Shown piece by piece: positions 40,913 to 51,671 of a stretch of DNA of 64,000 nucleotides (positions are counted from its first letter, which is position 1; each line of letters starts with the position of its first letter). Below the pieces are notes generated by a model. It saw nothing but the letters and a program-made list of their open reading frames with translations. It did not search any database and was not told where the DNA came from. Both the position numbers and the translations under genes were made by a program. Source of the stretch: Diaphorobacter limosus (GTDB lineage Bacteria; Pseudomonadota; Gammaproteobacteria; Burkholderiales; Burkholderiaceae_C); NCBI RefSeq assembly GCF_033100095.1, contig NZ_CP136921.1:3809001-3873000 (forward strand). Direction: 5' to 3'.

Positions 40913-41056
40913 TCAGGGCTGCTTCTGGTCTGCTGGCGGCGCGTCGTTGCGCGTGAACAGCCAGACAAAGAACACCAGCATGCACAGCATGAAGCCTATG
41001 CCCACGGCGCTGAACAGGCCGACCTCGGTGGTGAAGAGTTGCTTGAGCAGTTGCAT
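40913..41056 (-). CDS. DUF3149-type single-helix membrane protein
   Basis: This 47-residue protein reads MQLLKQLFTTEVGLFSAVGI, then one transmembrane helix (about residues 14-36) and a short polar tail. It fits the DUF3149 family of tiny betaproteobacterial membrane proteins of unknown role. AAGGGAAC precedes the ATG on the minus strand. An imperfect FNR-like sequence (TTGAT-ATGG-CTCAA, 41167-41180) lies about 110 bases upstream. Confidence 0.75.
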   Translation of the reverse strand: MQLLKQLFTTEVGLFSAVGIGFMLCMLVFFVWLFTRNDAPPADQKQP

Positions 41057-41192
41057 GGCAGGTTCCCTTGTAGTTGAGTATGTGCTTATATTGCAACGCA
41101 ACACGAAGGGCGCGTGTTTGCTTTAGGTCAAGAAATACCGCGCAGTCGTTGGTGGCTTTGTCAGCCTTGATATGGCTCAAGCCTGACGGGCG

Positions 41193-41447
41193 TCAGTCGG
41201 GCACGAACAGGCGTTCAAAGCGCTGTTGATCGCTTGCCAGCTCAAAGGTCACCAGCTGCCCCATCTTGTTGTCGGCGCGCCGGTGGGCGGCAAACAGGCT
41301 GTGGCGGCCCGCCAGCTCGAAGCTGGGCAGATCGATCAGCGCATAGGGGTGGGGCACGAAGGTCTGGAACTCGAACACCACGCGGTGCTGGTTGCGTGGC
41401 GAGGGGTAGAGCGTGTAGTCGTCGGTGTTGATGGTCTGCAGGGCCAT
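41193..41447 (-). CDS. Small protein of unknown function beside moaE
   Basis: This 84-residue protein starts MALQTINTDDYTLYPSPRNQ and contains VVFEFQTFVPHPYALIDLPS and a basic HRRADNK patch. No signal peptide or membrane helix is seen and I recognise no family. The ATG at 41447 is 46 bases from the divergent moaE start; the longer minus-strand frame would overlap moaE. The name of the function is left open. Confidence 0.65.
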   Translation of the reverse strand: MALQTINTDDYTLYPSPRNQHRVVFEFQTFVPHPYALIDLPSFELAGRHSLFAAHRRADNKMGQLVTFELASDQQRFERLFVPD

Positions 41448-41493
41448 GGAGCAGGAGCGGGGCGTTAAAGTGCCAATTTTGCGCCTTGATCCA

Positions 41494-41970
41494 ATGACCC
41501 GCGTTTCCATCCAGACCCAGGATTTCGATGTCTCGGCCGAGCTGGCCCGGCTGCGCGCCCAGGATGCGCGCGTGGGCGCCGTCTGCTGCTTTGTCGGCAC
41601 AGTGCGTGACCGCAACGATGGTGATGCCGTGGCGACGATGGAGCTGGAGCATTACCCCGGCATGACCGAGAAGTCCATCGAGGCCATGATAGCTGCGGCG
41701 CTGGCGCGTTTTGACCTGTACGGCGTTCGCGTGATCCACCGCGTGGGGCTGTTGGCGCCGCTCGATCAGATCGTGCTGGTGGCCGTCACCAGCGCGCACC
41801 GCGGCGAGAGTTTCCAGGCCTGCGAATTCCTCATGGACTACCTGAAAACCCAGGCACCGTTCTGGAAGAAGGAAGAAACGCCCCAGGGCGCGCGCTGGGT
41901 GGACGCGCGCGTGGCCGACGACGCGGCGCTGGCGCGCTGGGGCATTGCCGCGCCAGCGCAATTTGACTGA
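41494..41970 (+). CDS. moaE: Molybdopterin synthase catalytic subunit MoaE
   Basis: MoaE transfers sulfur from MoaD to precursor Z to make molybdopterin. The 158-residue protein shows GAVCCFVGTVRDRNDG, MELEHYPGMTEKSIE, VAVTSAHRGESFQACEFLMDYLK and the catalytic Lys in APFWKKEE. The ATG at 41494 gives the conserved N-terminus. With mobB, moeA and moaD it forms a split molybdenum-cofactor group. Confidence 0.95.
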   Translation: MTRVSIQTQDFDVSAELARLRAQDARVGAVCCFVGTVRDRNDGDAVATMELEHYPGMTEKSIEAMIAAALARFDLYGVRVIHRVGLLAPLDQIVLVAVTSAHRGESFQACEFLMDYLKTQAPFWKKEETPQGARWVDARVADDAALARWGIAAPAQFD

Positions 41971-41987
41971 CTTTGATGGCGCGGTGG

Positions 41988-42016
41988 CTTGAAATCGGGG
42001 CGTTCCAACCCTAGTT
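41988..42016 (+). promoter_or_regulatory. Heat-shock (sigma32) promoter of clpB
   Basis: CTTGAAA (41988-41994) and CCCTAGTT (42009-42016) are separated by 14 bases, matching the sigma32 consensus CTTGAAA-N13/14-CCCCATnT with two mismatches in the -10 part. The clpB ATG follows 22 bases downstream, behind GGAGG. Confidence 0.65.
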
Positions 42017-42038
42017 AGCAGCAAGTTGGAGGTAAACC

Positions 42039-44642
<2,604 letters not shown>

Positions 44643-44709
44643 AGCCTACCATGGAGCGCGCGGTGCGGGCCTGGCCCGCGCCGGCACTCCTGTCTGAAAG
44701 GGGGATGGT

Positions 44710-45012
44710 TTGAATGATGTAGTGACCGGTGTGATCCGGTGGGTTTTGCGCCTGGTGGTGTTGGCCATGGGCGTGCTCTTCTTCCTGAGCCTGCTGGCCG
44801 CCGCGGCCGTGCTGGCGCTGGTCTGGGGCCTGCGTGCGCTGTGGGCGCGGCTGACGGGCAGGCCCGTCACGCCGTGGGTCATGCGCATGGATCCGCGCAC
44901 CGGCTGGAGCACCGTGTACCGCAGCACGGCGCGCTGGACGGCCCAGCGCCCGGAGCCGCCGCGCCGGGACGATCACGACGTCACCGACGTGGTGCCGCGC
45001 GAAATCCGCTGA
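44710..45012 (+). CDS. Small membrane protein of unknown function
   Basis: This 100-residue protein has one long hydrophobic stretch (about residues 8-42, possibly two helices) and a basic, polar C-terminus (WSTVYRSTARWTAQRPEPPR). The best start is the TTG at 44710, as AAAGGGGGA lies a few bases upstream; no ATG is available in frame. I recognise no named family. It sits 67 bases after clpB. Confidence 0.65.
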   Translation: MNDVVTGVIRWVLRLVVLAMGVLFFLSLLAAAAVLALVWGLRALWARLTGRPVTPWVMRMDPRTGWSTVYRSTARWTAQRPEPPRRDDHDVTDVVPREIR

Positions 45013-45067
45013 AAACCCCTCACATTTGCCTGACGCGTGGCCTGCCCGGCCTGCGCGGCCATCCACC

Positions 45068-46513
45068 ATGCGCGCCACTTTGCCGGACGACATTCGCCAC
45101 GTTTTTGAATTGCAGCGCCAGGCCAGCCGCGCCCAGCCCGATACCCCCCTGACGCTGCGCCGCGAGCGCCTGCTGCGCCTGTCCAAGCTGATTGACGAAC
45201 ATGGCCCGGCCCTGGCAGCCGCAGTCCAGGCCGACTTCGGCATGCGCTCGCCGCGCCTGACCGAGGTGGCGGATCTGTTCATGCTGCGTGCCCAGCTTGC
45301 GCACACCCTGCGCCACCTGGCGCGCTGGTGCCGGCGCACCCGGGTGCGTACCCCGTTGTTTCTGTTGCCCGCGCGCGGCTGGATCGAGCGCCAGCCGCTG
45401 GGCGTGGTGGGTGTGATCTCCCCCTGGAATTACCCGGTGCAGCTGGCCCTGGCGCCGGTCATAGACGCTCTGGCAGCGGGCAACCGCGTCATGCTCAAGC
45501 CCAGCGAACTCACCCCGCACACGGCGGCGCAGCTGGCAAGCCTGGTGGCGCAGTTCTTTGCGCCCGACGAGTTCTGCGTGGTCCAGGGCGACGCGGCCAC
45601 CGCGGCGCTGGTGGCCTCGCTGCCGTTTGATCACCTGGTGTTTACCGGCTCCACCGCCGTGGGGCGCAAGGTGGCGCAGGCCGCGGCCGCCAACCTGACG
45701 CCGACCACGCTGGAGCTGGGCGGCAAGTCGCCGGCCATCATCGATACCGATTGCGACCTGCGGGAGGCGGCGCTGAAGATCGTCCACGGCAAGCTGCTCA
45801 ACGCCGGCCAGACCTGCATCGCCCCCGACTATGTGATGCTGCCGCGCGGCAGCGAGGCCGCCTTTGCCGAGGCCTACCGCGCCGCCGTGGCGCGGCTGTT
45901 TCCGTACTTCGAGGGCAACCCGGACTACGCCGCCATCGTCAGCCCGCGCCACCTGGCGCGGCTGCGCACCATGTTGCAGCAGGCCCAGACCCTGGGCGCC
46001 GAACTGCAGGTGCTGCAGCCCGTGCCCGGCTCGCCCGCGCCTCCGCCCCAGGGCATAGGCGACGGCGTGGGCCGGCAGATGGCGCCGGTGCTGGTGTTTG
46101 GCGCCACGCCGGCCATGCAGCTGATGCAGGAGGAAATCTTCGGCCCGGTGCTGCCCGCGCTGAGCTACGAGCGGCTCGATGACGCCATTGCCCACATCAA
46201 CGCCGGGCCGCGCCCGCTGGCCCTGTACTGGTTTGGCCGCGGCGAGGCCGCGCGTGATGACGTGCTGCGCCGCACGGTCAGCGGCGGCGTGTGCGTCAAC
46301 GACACGCTGCTGCATGTGGCGCATGACAACCTGCCCTTTGGTGGCGTGGGCGACAGCGGCTGGGGCGCGTATCACGGTGAGGCCGGCTTTCTGCGCTTTA
46401 GCCACCAGAAGTCGGTGCTGGCGCAGTCGCGCTGGGCCCAGGGCCACCTGCTGTACCCGCCCTATGGTGCGCGTTTTGACCGGGTGATGGCGCTGCTGCG
46501 GCGCCTGGTGTAG
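45068..46513 (+). CDS. Coniferyl-aldehyde-dehydrogenase-type aldehyde dehydrogenase
   Basis: This enzyme oxidises an aldehyde to the acid using NAD(P). The 481-residue protein has the ALDH motifs GVVGVISPWNYPVQL, FTGSTAVGRKV, the Glu in LELGGKSPAII and the catalytic Cys in NAGQTCIAPDY. A C-terminal segment of about 40 residues (SPYPPYGxRFD-like LLYPPYGARFDRV) resembles coniferyl aldehyde dehydrogenases, but the substrate is inferred only. The ATG at 45068 gives a standard N-terminus. Confidence 0.88.
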   Translation: MRATLPDDIRHVFELQRQASRAQPDTPLTLRRERLLRLSKLIDEHGPALAAAVQADFGMRSPRLTEVADLFMLRAQLAHTLRHLARWCRRTRVRTPLFLLPARGWIERQPLGVVGVISPWNYPVQLALAPVIDALAAGNRVMLKPSELTPHTAAQLASLVAQFFAPDEFCVVQGDAATAALVASLPFDHLVFTGSTAVGRKVAQAAAANLTPTTLELGGKSPAIIDTDCDLREAALKIVHGKLLNAGQTCIAPDYVMLPRGSEAAFAEAYRAAVARLFPYFEGNPDYAAIVSPRHLARLRTMLQQAQTLGAELQVLQPVPGSPAPPPQGIGDGVGRQMAPVLVFGATPAMQLMQEEIFGPVLPALSYERLDDAIAHINAGPRPLALYWFGRGEAARDDVLRRTVSGGVCVNDTLLHVAHDNLPFGGVGDSGWGAYHGEAGFLRFSHQKSVLAQSRWAQGHLLYPPYGARFDRVMALLRRLV

Positions 46514-46669
46514 CGCGTTGGCGGGTTGCCGCACGCCTGCCTGCCACAGATGGAGGCGTTTGCGTACAAAAACGGGGCTGGGCACAAGGAAACTTGCCGT
46601 GCTTGGAGACAAAAAACCATTTGAGGGAAAATACCGGGTTTTCCCAAATTCACCGGTTCTCGTTTTCCC

Positions 46670-47191
46670 ATGTCCAGTATCCAGGTTCGTCCCGCCACAC
46701 TTCGCGATGCCAAGGCCATTGCCCAGGTTCACACCACCGCCGCCTTGGAAGCCTACCGCGGTCTGGTGCCCGACGATCAATTGAAATCCATGTCTTCGGT
46801 CGAGAAGCGCCAGGCCTACTGGCGCGAGGCCATCGAGTATTGCGAGCCCCAGGTGCAGGTGGCCGTGGACGGCGACAAGATCGTCGGCTTTGTCGGCTTC
46901 GACCGCTCGCGCGATGAAAAGACGCGCAACACCACGGGCGAAATCTGGGCCATCTACGCCGCTCCCACGCATTGGGACAAGGGCGTGGGCGTGGCCCTGT
47001 GGGACGCCGCCCGCGATGGCCTGCAGGAAGAGGGCTGCACCACCGTCACCGCCTGGGTGCCGCTGCGCAACGAGCGCGCCCTGCGCTTTCACGAGATGGC
47101 TGGCTTCAAGCGCGAGATGACCACCGCCAAGACTGCCCTGGTCGGCGGCGTGAAGATCGAGGAAGTGCGCCTCAAGCGCCCGGTCAACTGA
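46670..47191 (+). CDS. GNAT family N-acetyltransferase
   Basis: This 173-residue protein is a complete GNAT fold: MSSIQVRPATLRDAKAIAQV at the start, the acetyl-CoA binding core EIWAIYAAPTHWDKGVGVAL and VPLRNERALRFHEMAGFKRE. The acceptor is unknown. The 156-base gap upstream has an AT-rich stretch that probably holds its promoter. The next gene begins 23 bases after its stop. Confidence 0.88.
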   Translation: MSSIQVRPATLRDAKAIAQVHTTAALEAYRGLVPDDQLKSMSSVEKRQAYWREAIEYCEPQVQVAVDGDKIVGFVGFDRSRDEKTRNTTGEIWAIYAAPTHWDKGVGVALWDAARDGLQEEGCTTVTAWVPLRNERALRFHEMAGFKREMTTAKTALVGGVKIEEVRLKRPVN

Positions 47192-47214
47192 AGCCATTCC
47201 TGGCAGGCCCGGCA

Positions 47215-48366
47215 ATGATCGAATGGAGCGAGCAGGGCGAGCAGCAGCGCGCGCGCTGGCGCTCCGAGGCTGGTGCCCCGGCGCCCGCCCGCGTGCAGCC
47301 GGCCGACGACACCCTGAGCGCCGACAGCGCCTACCGCCTGGCCTGCGAGGGCACGGCCCTGCTGTGGCGCGGCGACTTCCAGAATGCGCGCCAGCTGCTG
47401 CAGGCCTTGATGCGCCGCGCCGACCGCAAGAACCCCAAGGCAGCCGCCAAGGCCGCGCAGAAGCTGGCCGGGGCCACCCCGTCCGAGCGCTTTCACCTGC
47501 ACCGCCAGGCGCAGGCGCAGCGCGCGCGCACCCTGGGTGCGCTGCTGATACCGGTAGCTGGCGACTACTCCATCCCCCTGCGCCGCGCGCCCGACTGGCG
47601 CGAGGCCTGCACCGAGGCCTGGGGCCCGGCCGATGGCACGCCCAGTGTGGTCGCGCTGCGTGAGTTGCTGGGCATGGTCGGCGCGCATGAATGGCGCAAG
47701 AAGGGCGTGGAGATCCCCGCCCTGGGCGCCGCGCCGGGCAACCGCATCCACCCGCACTACGGCGTGTTCTCGCCGCTGCGCGGCGAATACATCGACCTGG
47801 TGGCCCAGGCGCTGCTGCCGTCCACCGAGCTGGCCTTCGACATCGGCACCGGCACCGGCGTGCTGGCTGCCGTGCTGGCGCGCCGGGGCGTGCGCCGCGT
47901 GGTCGCCACCGAGCTGGCGCCACGCGCCCTGGCCTGCGCCCAGGACAACCTGCAGCGCCTGGGCCTGCAGGGCAGCGTCGAGCTGCTGGAGGCGGACCTG
48001 TTCCCGCCCGCTCGCGCGCCCCTCGTGGTCTGCAATCCCCCCTGGCTGCCGGCGCGGCCCAGCTCGGCCGTGGAGCAGGCGGTGTACGACGAGGGCAGCC
48101 GCATGCTCAAGGGCTTTCTGGCCGGCCTGGCCGCGCACCTGTCGCCCGGCGGCGAGGGCTGGCTGATCCTGTCAGACCTGGCCGAACACCTGGGCCTGCG
48201 CTCGCGCGATGAGCTGCTGGGCTGGATCGCCGCAGCCGGACTGCGCGTTCTCGGCCGCCAGGAGACACGCCCGCGCCACAGCAAGGCCCAGGACGCCGGC
48301 GACATGCTGCACGCCGCGCGCGCGGCCGAGGTCACGTCGCTGTGGCGCCTGGCCGTTGCGCAATGA
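47215..48366 (+). CDS. Class I methyltransferase with N-terminal extension
   Basis: This 383-residue protein has a C-terminal SAM-dependent domain: AFDIGTGTGVLAAVLARRG (motif I) and VVCNPPWLPARP (motif IV, NPPW). The NPP[YFW] motif is typical of enzymes methylating a planar nitrogen, as in RsmC/PrmC-like proteins. The about 190-residue N-terminal part (ARQLLQALMRRADRKNPKAA) is helical and unrecognised. The substrate is unknown. The longer upstream frame overlaps the acetyltransferase gene, so ATG 47215 is used. Confidence 0.83.
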   Translation: MIEWSEQGEQQRARWRSEAGAPAPARVQPADDTLSADSAYRLACEGTALLWRGDFQNARQLLQALMRRADRKNPKAAAKAAQKLAGATPSERFHLHRQAQAQRARTLGALLIPVAGDYSIPLRRAPDWREACTEAWGPADGTPSVVALRELLGMVGAHEWRKKGVEIPALGAAPGNRIHPHYGVFSPLRGEYIDLVAQALLPSTELAFDIGTGTGVLAAVLARRGVRRVVATELAPRALACAQDNLQRLGLQGSVELLEADLFPPARAPLVVCNPPWLPARPSSAVEQAVYDEGSRMLKGFLAGLAAHLSPGGEGWLILSDLAEHLGLRSRDELLGWIAAAGLRVLGRQETRPRHSKAQDAGDMLHAARAAEVTSLWRLAVAQ

Positions 48367-48370
48367 TCGC

Positions 48371-48425
48371 TATATAAATAATAGCTGCTTGCGTTTATTG
48401 GTAAAGAGTTAGAGGTCGTTTTGAC
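48371..48425 (+). repeat. Interspersed AGCT/GCGC repeat, copy 7 (dusC start)
   Basis: This forward copy reads TATAAATAATAGCTGCTTGC, then GTTTATTGGTAAAGAG, TTAGAGGTC and GTTTTGAC. Its last bases include the TTG start codon of dusC, so the repeat forms the translation-start region of that gene. Confidence 0.7.
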
Positions 48426-49395
48426 TCAAACATTCCCGCGCAAGCCCCTGCTGCTGGCTCCCATGGAAGGGCTGCTGGACTTCGTGCTGCGCGACGTGCT
48501 GACTCGCGTCGGCGGCGTCGATCGCTGCGTGTCCGAGTTCATCCGCGTCTCGGGCAATCTGCTGACCGACAGGGTGTTTCTGAGCTACATCCCCGAGCTG
48601 AAGAACGGCGGCCGCACCCTGGCCGGCGTGCCCGTGCGCGCGCAGCTGCTGGGTTCGGACCCGGGCTGCATGGCCGAGAACGCCGCCCGCCTGGCCGCCC
48701 TGGGCCCCGAGGGCATAGACCTGAACTTTGGCTGTCCGGCCAAGACCGTGAACCGCCACGGCGGCGGCGCGGCCCTGCTGCGCGAGCCAGAATCAATAGC
48801 GGCCGTGGTGGCCGCCGTGCGCCGCGCCGTGCCAGCCCCGCTGCCCGTGTCCGCCAAGATGCGCCTGGGCTATGACGACGCCGGCCTGGCGCGCGAATGC
48901 GCCCAGGCCATGGAGCAGGGCGGCGCCACAGAGCTGGTGGTGCATGCGCGCACCAAGGCCGATGGCTACCGCCCGCCCGCGTACTGGGAGCAGATCCCGG
49001 CCATTCGTGCGGCGGTCGCCATCCCCGTGGTGGCCAATGGTGAGATCTGGAGCGTGGCCGATGCGCTGCGCTGCCGCAGCCTGTCGGGCTGCGACGCGCT
49101 GATGCTGGGCCGCGGCATGGTGGCCGACCCCGGTCTGGCCTTGGCCATACGCGCGCACGACCAGGGGCAGGCCCACCAGCCCCTGGCCTGGCAGGCCCTG
49201 CTGCCGCAGATCGGGCGCTTCTGGGATCTGGTCTGCGCCGACCTGGAGCCGCGCCAGCGCGCCGGCCGGCTCAAGCAATGGTTGAACCTGCTGCGCCGGC
49301 GCTACCCCGAGGCGCAACAGGCCTTTGACGAGGTGCGCGTGATGACCGATCAGCGTGTGATTACGGCCTGGGTGCGGCAGGTGGCCGATCAATAA
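48421..49395 (+). CDS. dusC: tRNA-dihydrouridine(16) synthase DusC
   Basis: This flavoenzyme reduces uridine in tRNA. The 324-residue protein shows LLLAPMEGLLDFVLRD, the catalytic Cys in DLNFGCPAKTVNRHGGG, VSAKMRLGY, VVHARTK and VVANGEIWS. PMEG near the start and the overall length point to the DusC (U16) subfamily. The start is TTG at 48421, supplied by an interspersed repeat, with no strong ribosome-binding site visible. Confidence 0.93.
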   Translation: MTQTFPRKPLLLAPMEGLLDFVLRDVLTRVGGVDRCVSEFIRVSGNLLTDRVFLSYIPELKNGGRTLAGVPVRAQLLGSDPGCMAENAARLAALGPEGIDLNFGCPAKTVNRHGGGAALLREPESIAAVVAAVRRAVPAPLPVSAKMRLGYDDAGLARECAQAMEQGGATELVVHARTKADGYRPPAYWEQIPAIRAAVAIPVVANGEIWSVADALRCRSLSGCDALMLGRGMVADPGLALAIRAHDQGQAHQPLAWQALLPQIGRFWDLVCADLEPRQRAGRLKQWLNLLRRRYPEAQQAFDEVRVMTDQRVITAWVRQVADQ

Positions 49396-50195
49396 GACCC
49401 GATCAGCAAATCATGCGCCGCGCGCAGGCGCTGCGCGTCGCGCCCCCAGCGGCGATCCTGCGGCAGGTGGCGCAGCCAGGTCAGGCGCGTCAGCGTGCCC
49501 TGCAGCGCCGCCTGAAAGTCCGCGCCACGCAGCGGCTGGGTCAACCAGTCGTTCCAGAGGGCGCGCGCCTCCTGCTGGGCGCCGGCTTGCCGCAGCGCCA
49601 GTGCCGTGGAATGCGCATAGGCCAGCGCATCGCGCAGCTGGCACAGGGCCAGGGGCAGGGCGCTTAAAGGGTCGTCCTCGAAGTCTATGCAGGCAATCGC
49701 GCCGTCCGGGCAGCGCACCATGTTGCGCGCAAAGGCCTGGCTCAGGCATTGCTGATGGCCATGCACGGCGTCCAGCGTCTGCAGGCCCAGGCGCCACAGC
49801 GCCAGCACGGCGGTGGGGCCGGCAGCCACGGCGGCCTCGATCTCGTCGCCCAGCGACGGCGTGGGCCGGCCCGGTGTGCCCAGGTCGCGCATCAAAAAGG
49901 CGTCATCGCAGGCGGCCAGCACCTGCGGCACGCGCAGGCCCAGCGCGCCCAGGGTGCGCAGGCGTCGGAGCTCGGTGGCAATCGCCGGGCGCCCGCCCAG
50001 GTTGGGCACGGGGCGCAGCACCGGCAGGCGCAGGACGCCGGCGGCCGCGCCCAGCAGGCGGTAGCGCCACATACCATGGCGCGGCCCGGCGCGCTTGAGC
50101 CAGACCTGCTCCCCCGCCAGCATGTAGCGTGCCACCAGCGGTTGTTGCTGCGGCCATTGCTCCTCCAGGAAGCGGCTGTAGCCGGTGTTGTTCAA
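49389..50195 (-). CDS. Kinase-fold protein, possibly catalytically altered
   Basis: This 268-residue protein resembles the lipopolysaccharide/aminoglycoside-kinase fold: a Lys in QVWLKRAGP, a helix ATELRRLRTLG and FLMRDLG. The catalytic loop region reads HGHQQCLSQAFARNMV rather than the usual HGDL-x-xx-N, and the metal-binding motif is CIDFEDDP. The usual catalytic Asp therefore looks replaced. It starts with TTG overlapping the ribD stop (TTGA) and runs into the dusC stop on the other strand. The substrate is unknown. Confidence 0.65.
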   Translation of the reverse strand: MNNTGYSRFLEEQWPQQQPLVARYMLAGEQVWLKRAGPRHGMWRYRLLGAAAGVLRLPVLRPVPNLGGRPAIATELRRLRTLGALGLRVPQVLAACDDAFLMRDLGTPGRPTPSLGDEIEAAVAAGPTAVLALWRLGLQTLDAVHGHQQCLSQAFARNMVRCPDGAIACIDFEDDPLSALPLALCQLRDALAYAHSTALALRQAGAQQEARALWNDWLTQPLRGADFQAALQGTLTRLTWLRHLPQDRRWGRDAQRLRAAHDLLIGSY

Positions 50196-51304
50196 AATTG
50201 CGCCCGTCCCGCCACGCGGGCAATCAGGCGCAGATCCGGGCCGATCTGCTGTATGTCGTGGAACTCCATGCGCAGCCCTTGCGCCAGCGCCTGCAGCGGC
50301 CCCCAGCTGGCCAGGCCATGCGCGCCGCTGCCCAGCAGCAGGGGCGCCAGGTAGAGCAGCATTTCATCGACCAGGCCCTCGCGCACAAAGGAGCCGTTGA
50401 GTTTGTGCCCGGCCTCCAGGTGCAGCTCGTTCACGCCGCGTGGCCCTAAGTCGCGCAGCAGGGCCGGCAGATCCACCTTGCCGTGGGCATTGGGCAGCTG
50501 AATGACCGTGGCACCGCGCGCCTCAAGCGCCTGTGTTCGCGTGCCGTCCTCGTGGGCGGCGTAGATGAACACGCGCCTGTCGGGCACGCCGAACAGCCGT
50601 GCCGTGGGCGGTGTCTGCAGCCGGCTGTCCACCACCACCAGATGCGGCTGGCGCGGCGTGGCCACTTCGCGCACGTTGAGCAGCGGGTCGTCGTCCAGCA
50701 CCGTGCCAATGCCTGTCAGCACGGCGCAGGCGCGTGCGCGCCAGGCATGGCCGTCGGCGCGCGCGGCCGGTGCCGTGATCCACTGACTGGCGCCGTTGGC
50801 CAGCGCCGTCACGCCGTCCAGCGAGGCCGCGGCCTTCATGCGTACCCAGGGCGTGCCGCGCTGCATGCGGCTGAAAAAGCCGATGTTCAACTCGCGCGCC
50901 TGTGCGGCGCCCGGCCCCACCTCGACCTCCACCCCCGCGGCGCGCAGCCGCGCAAAGCCCTGGCCCGCCACCTGGGGGTTGGGGTCGGCAATGCTGGCCA
51001 CCACGCGCCCTATGCCCGCCTGTATCAGCGCATCGCAGCACGGCCCCGTGCGCCCCTGGTGCGCGCAGGGTTCCAGCGTCACATAGGCCGTGGCGCCGCG
51101 CACGTCATGGCCGCGGGCGGCGGCATCGCGCAGCGCCACTACCTCGGCATGCGGGCCGCCGGCCTGCTGGGTAAAACCCTGGCCAAGCACGGCGCCGTCG
51201 CCGCCGGCGATCACGCAGCCCACGCGCGGATTCGGGTTGGAAAGACAAAGCGCCTGGGCTGCGAGCCCAAGCGCCTGCTGGATGAAGGGTGTGGCGCCTG
51301 TCAT
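50192..51304 (-). CDS. ribD: Riboflavin biosynthesis bifunctional deaminase/reductase RibD
   Basis: RibD deaminates and then reduces the pyrimidine intermediate of riboflavin synthesis. The 370-residue protein has the zinc deaminase motifs PHAEVVAL and PCAHQGRTGPCCDAL in the N-terminal domain, and the reductase domain WVRMKAAASLDGVTALANGASQWIT with LHLEAGHKLNGSFV. The ATG at 51304 gives the conserved N-terminus; the longer frame runs into the attachment site. The kinase-like gene follows with a four-base overlap. Confidence 0.95.
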   Translation of the reverse strand: MTGATPFIQQALGLAAQALCLSNPNPRVGCVIAGGDGAVLGQGFTQQAGGPHAEVVALRDAAARGHDVRGATAYVTLEPCAHQGRTGPCCDALIQAGIGRVVASIADPNPQVAGQGFARLRAAGVEVEVGPGAAQARELNIGFFSRMQRGTPWVRMKAAASLDGVTALANGASQWITAPAARADGHAWRARACAVLTGIGTVLDDDPLLNVREVATPRQPHLVVVDSRLQTPPTARLFGVPDRRVFIYAAHEDGTRTQALEARGATVIQLPNAHGKVDLPALLRDLGPRGVNELHLEAGHKLNGSFVREGLVDEMLLYLAPLLLGSGAHGLASWGPLQALAQGLRMEFHDIQQIGPDLRLIARVAGRAQF

Positions 51305-51386
51305 GACGCAGCGATGGTAGCGCGCAGAACCATGCGTTTGTGCAAACCGCGCAGGCCTGTCAATTCCTGTCGGGTTCGGAAATAAA

Positions 51387-51419
51387 AAAGCCGGAAGTTG
51401 CATCACAACTTCCGGCTTT
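51387..51419 (-). terminator. Rho-independent terminator formerly serving tRNA-Lys
   Basis: AAAGCCGGAAGTTG pairs perfectly with CAACTTCCGGCTTT around CATCA. On the minus strand it is followed by a run of T (51389-51384). It lies 11 bases beyond the leftover tRNA-Lys 3' end, so it was the natural terminator of that tRNA before the island inserted. Confidence 0.85.
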
Positions 51420-51429
51420 CTGGAATAGC

Positions 51430-51478
51430 TGGTGGGCCCTGAAGGATTCGAACCTTCGACCAACGGATTAAGAGTCCG
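51430..51478 (-). repeat. attL: leftover 3' end of tRNA-Lys
   Basis: This is 49 bases identical to the 3' part of the intact tRNA-Lys gene at 60077-60152, including the anticodon arm, T arm and CCA. Identity stops at AGAGTCCG, after which the sequence becomes island DNA. It is not a functional tRNA, as the acceptor 5' strand and D arm are missing. Confidence 0.92.
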
Positions 51479-51507
51479 AAATCGTGCATTTTCCTGGATT
51501 TTCGTGG

Positions 51508-51614
51508 ACTGTCACCAGAGCTACAACACGTTGATTTATATGAATTCATAGTCCAATTAAGTCCATAGGCGTACAATCCCATTCACGCCAAAACTGTCAC
51601 CAGACTGTCACCAG
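51508..51614 (+). repeat. Left-end 11-base repeats, candidate integrase arm sites
   Basis: Three copies of ACTGTCACCAG occur at 51508-51518, 51593-51603 and 51604-51614, the last two in exact 11-base tandem. A 26-base stretch containing the tandem pair (51588-51613, beginning CCAAAACTGTCACC) is repeated identically at 60003-60028 near the other end. A TACAAT box at 51572-51577 in between may be the integrase promoter -10. Confidence 0.75.
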
Positions 51615-51671
51615 AAAAACAAACGGACTCGCTTCGGACTGCTGGTGAAAGTCGCTACTACGGACTGGAAA

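Noticed and set aside
51430..51478. A second tRNA-Lys gene
   Set aside because: Only the 3' 49 bases are present; the acceptor 5' strand and D arm are missing, so it is an attachment-site remnant.
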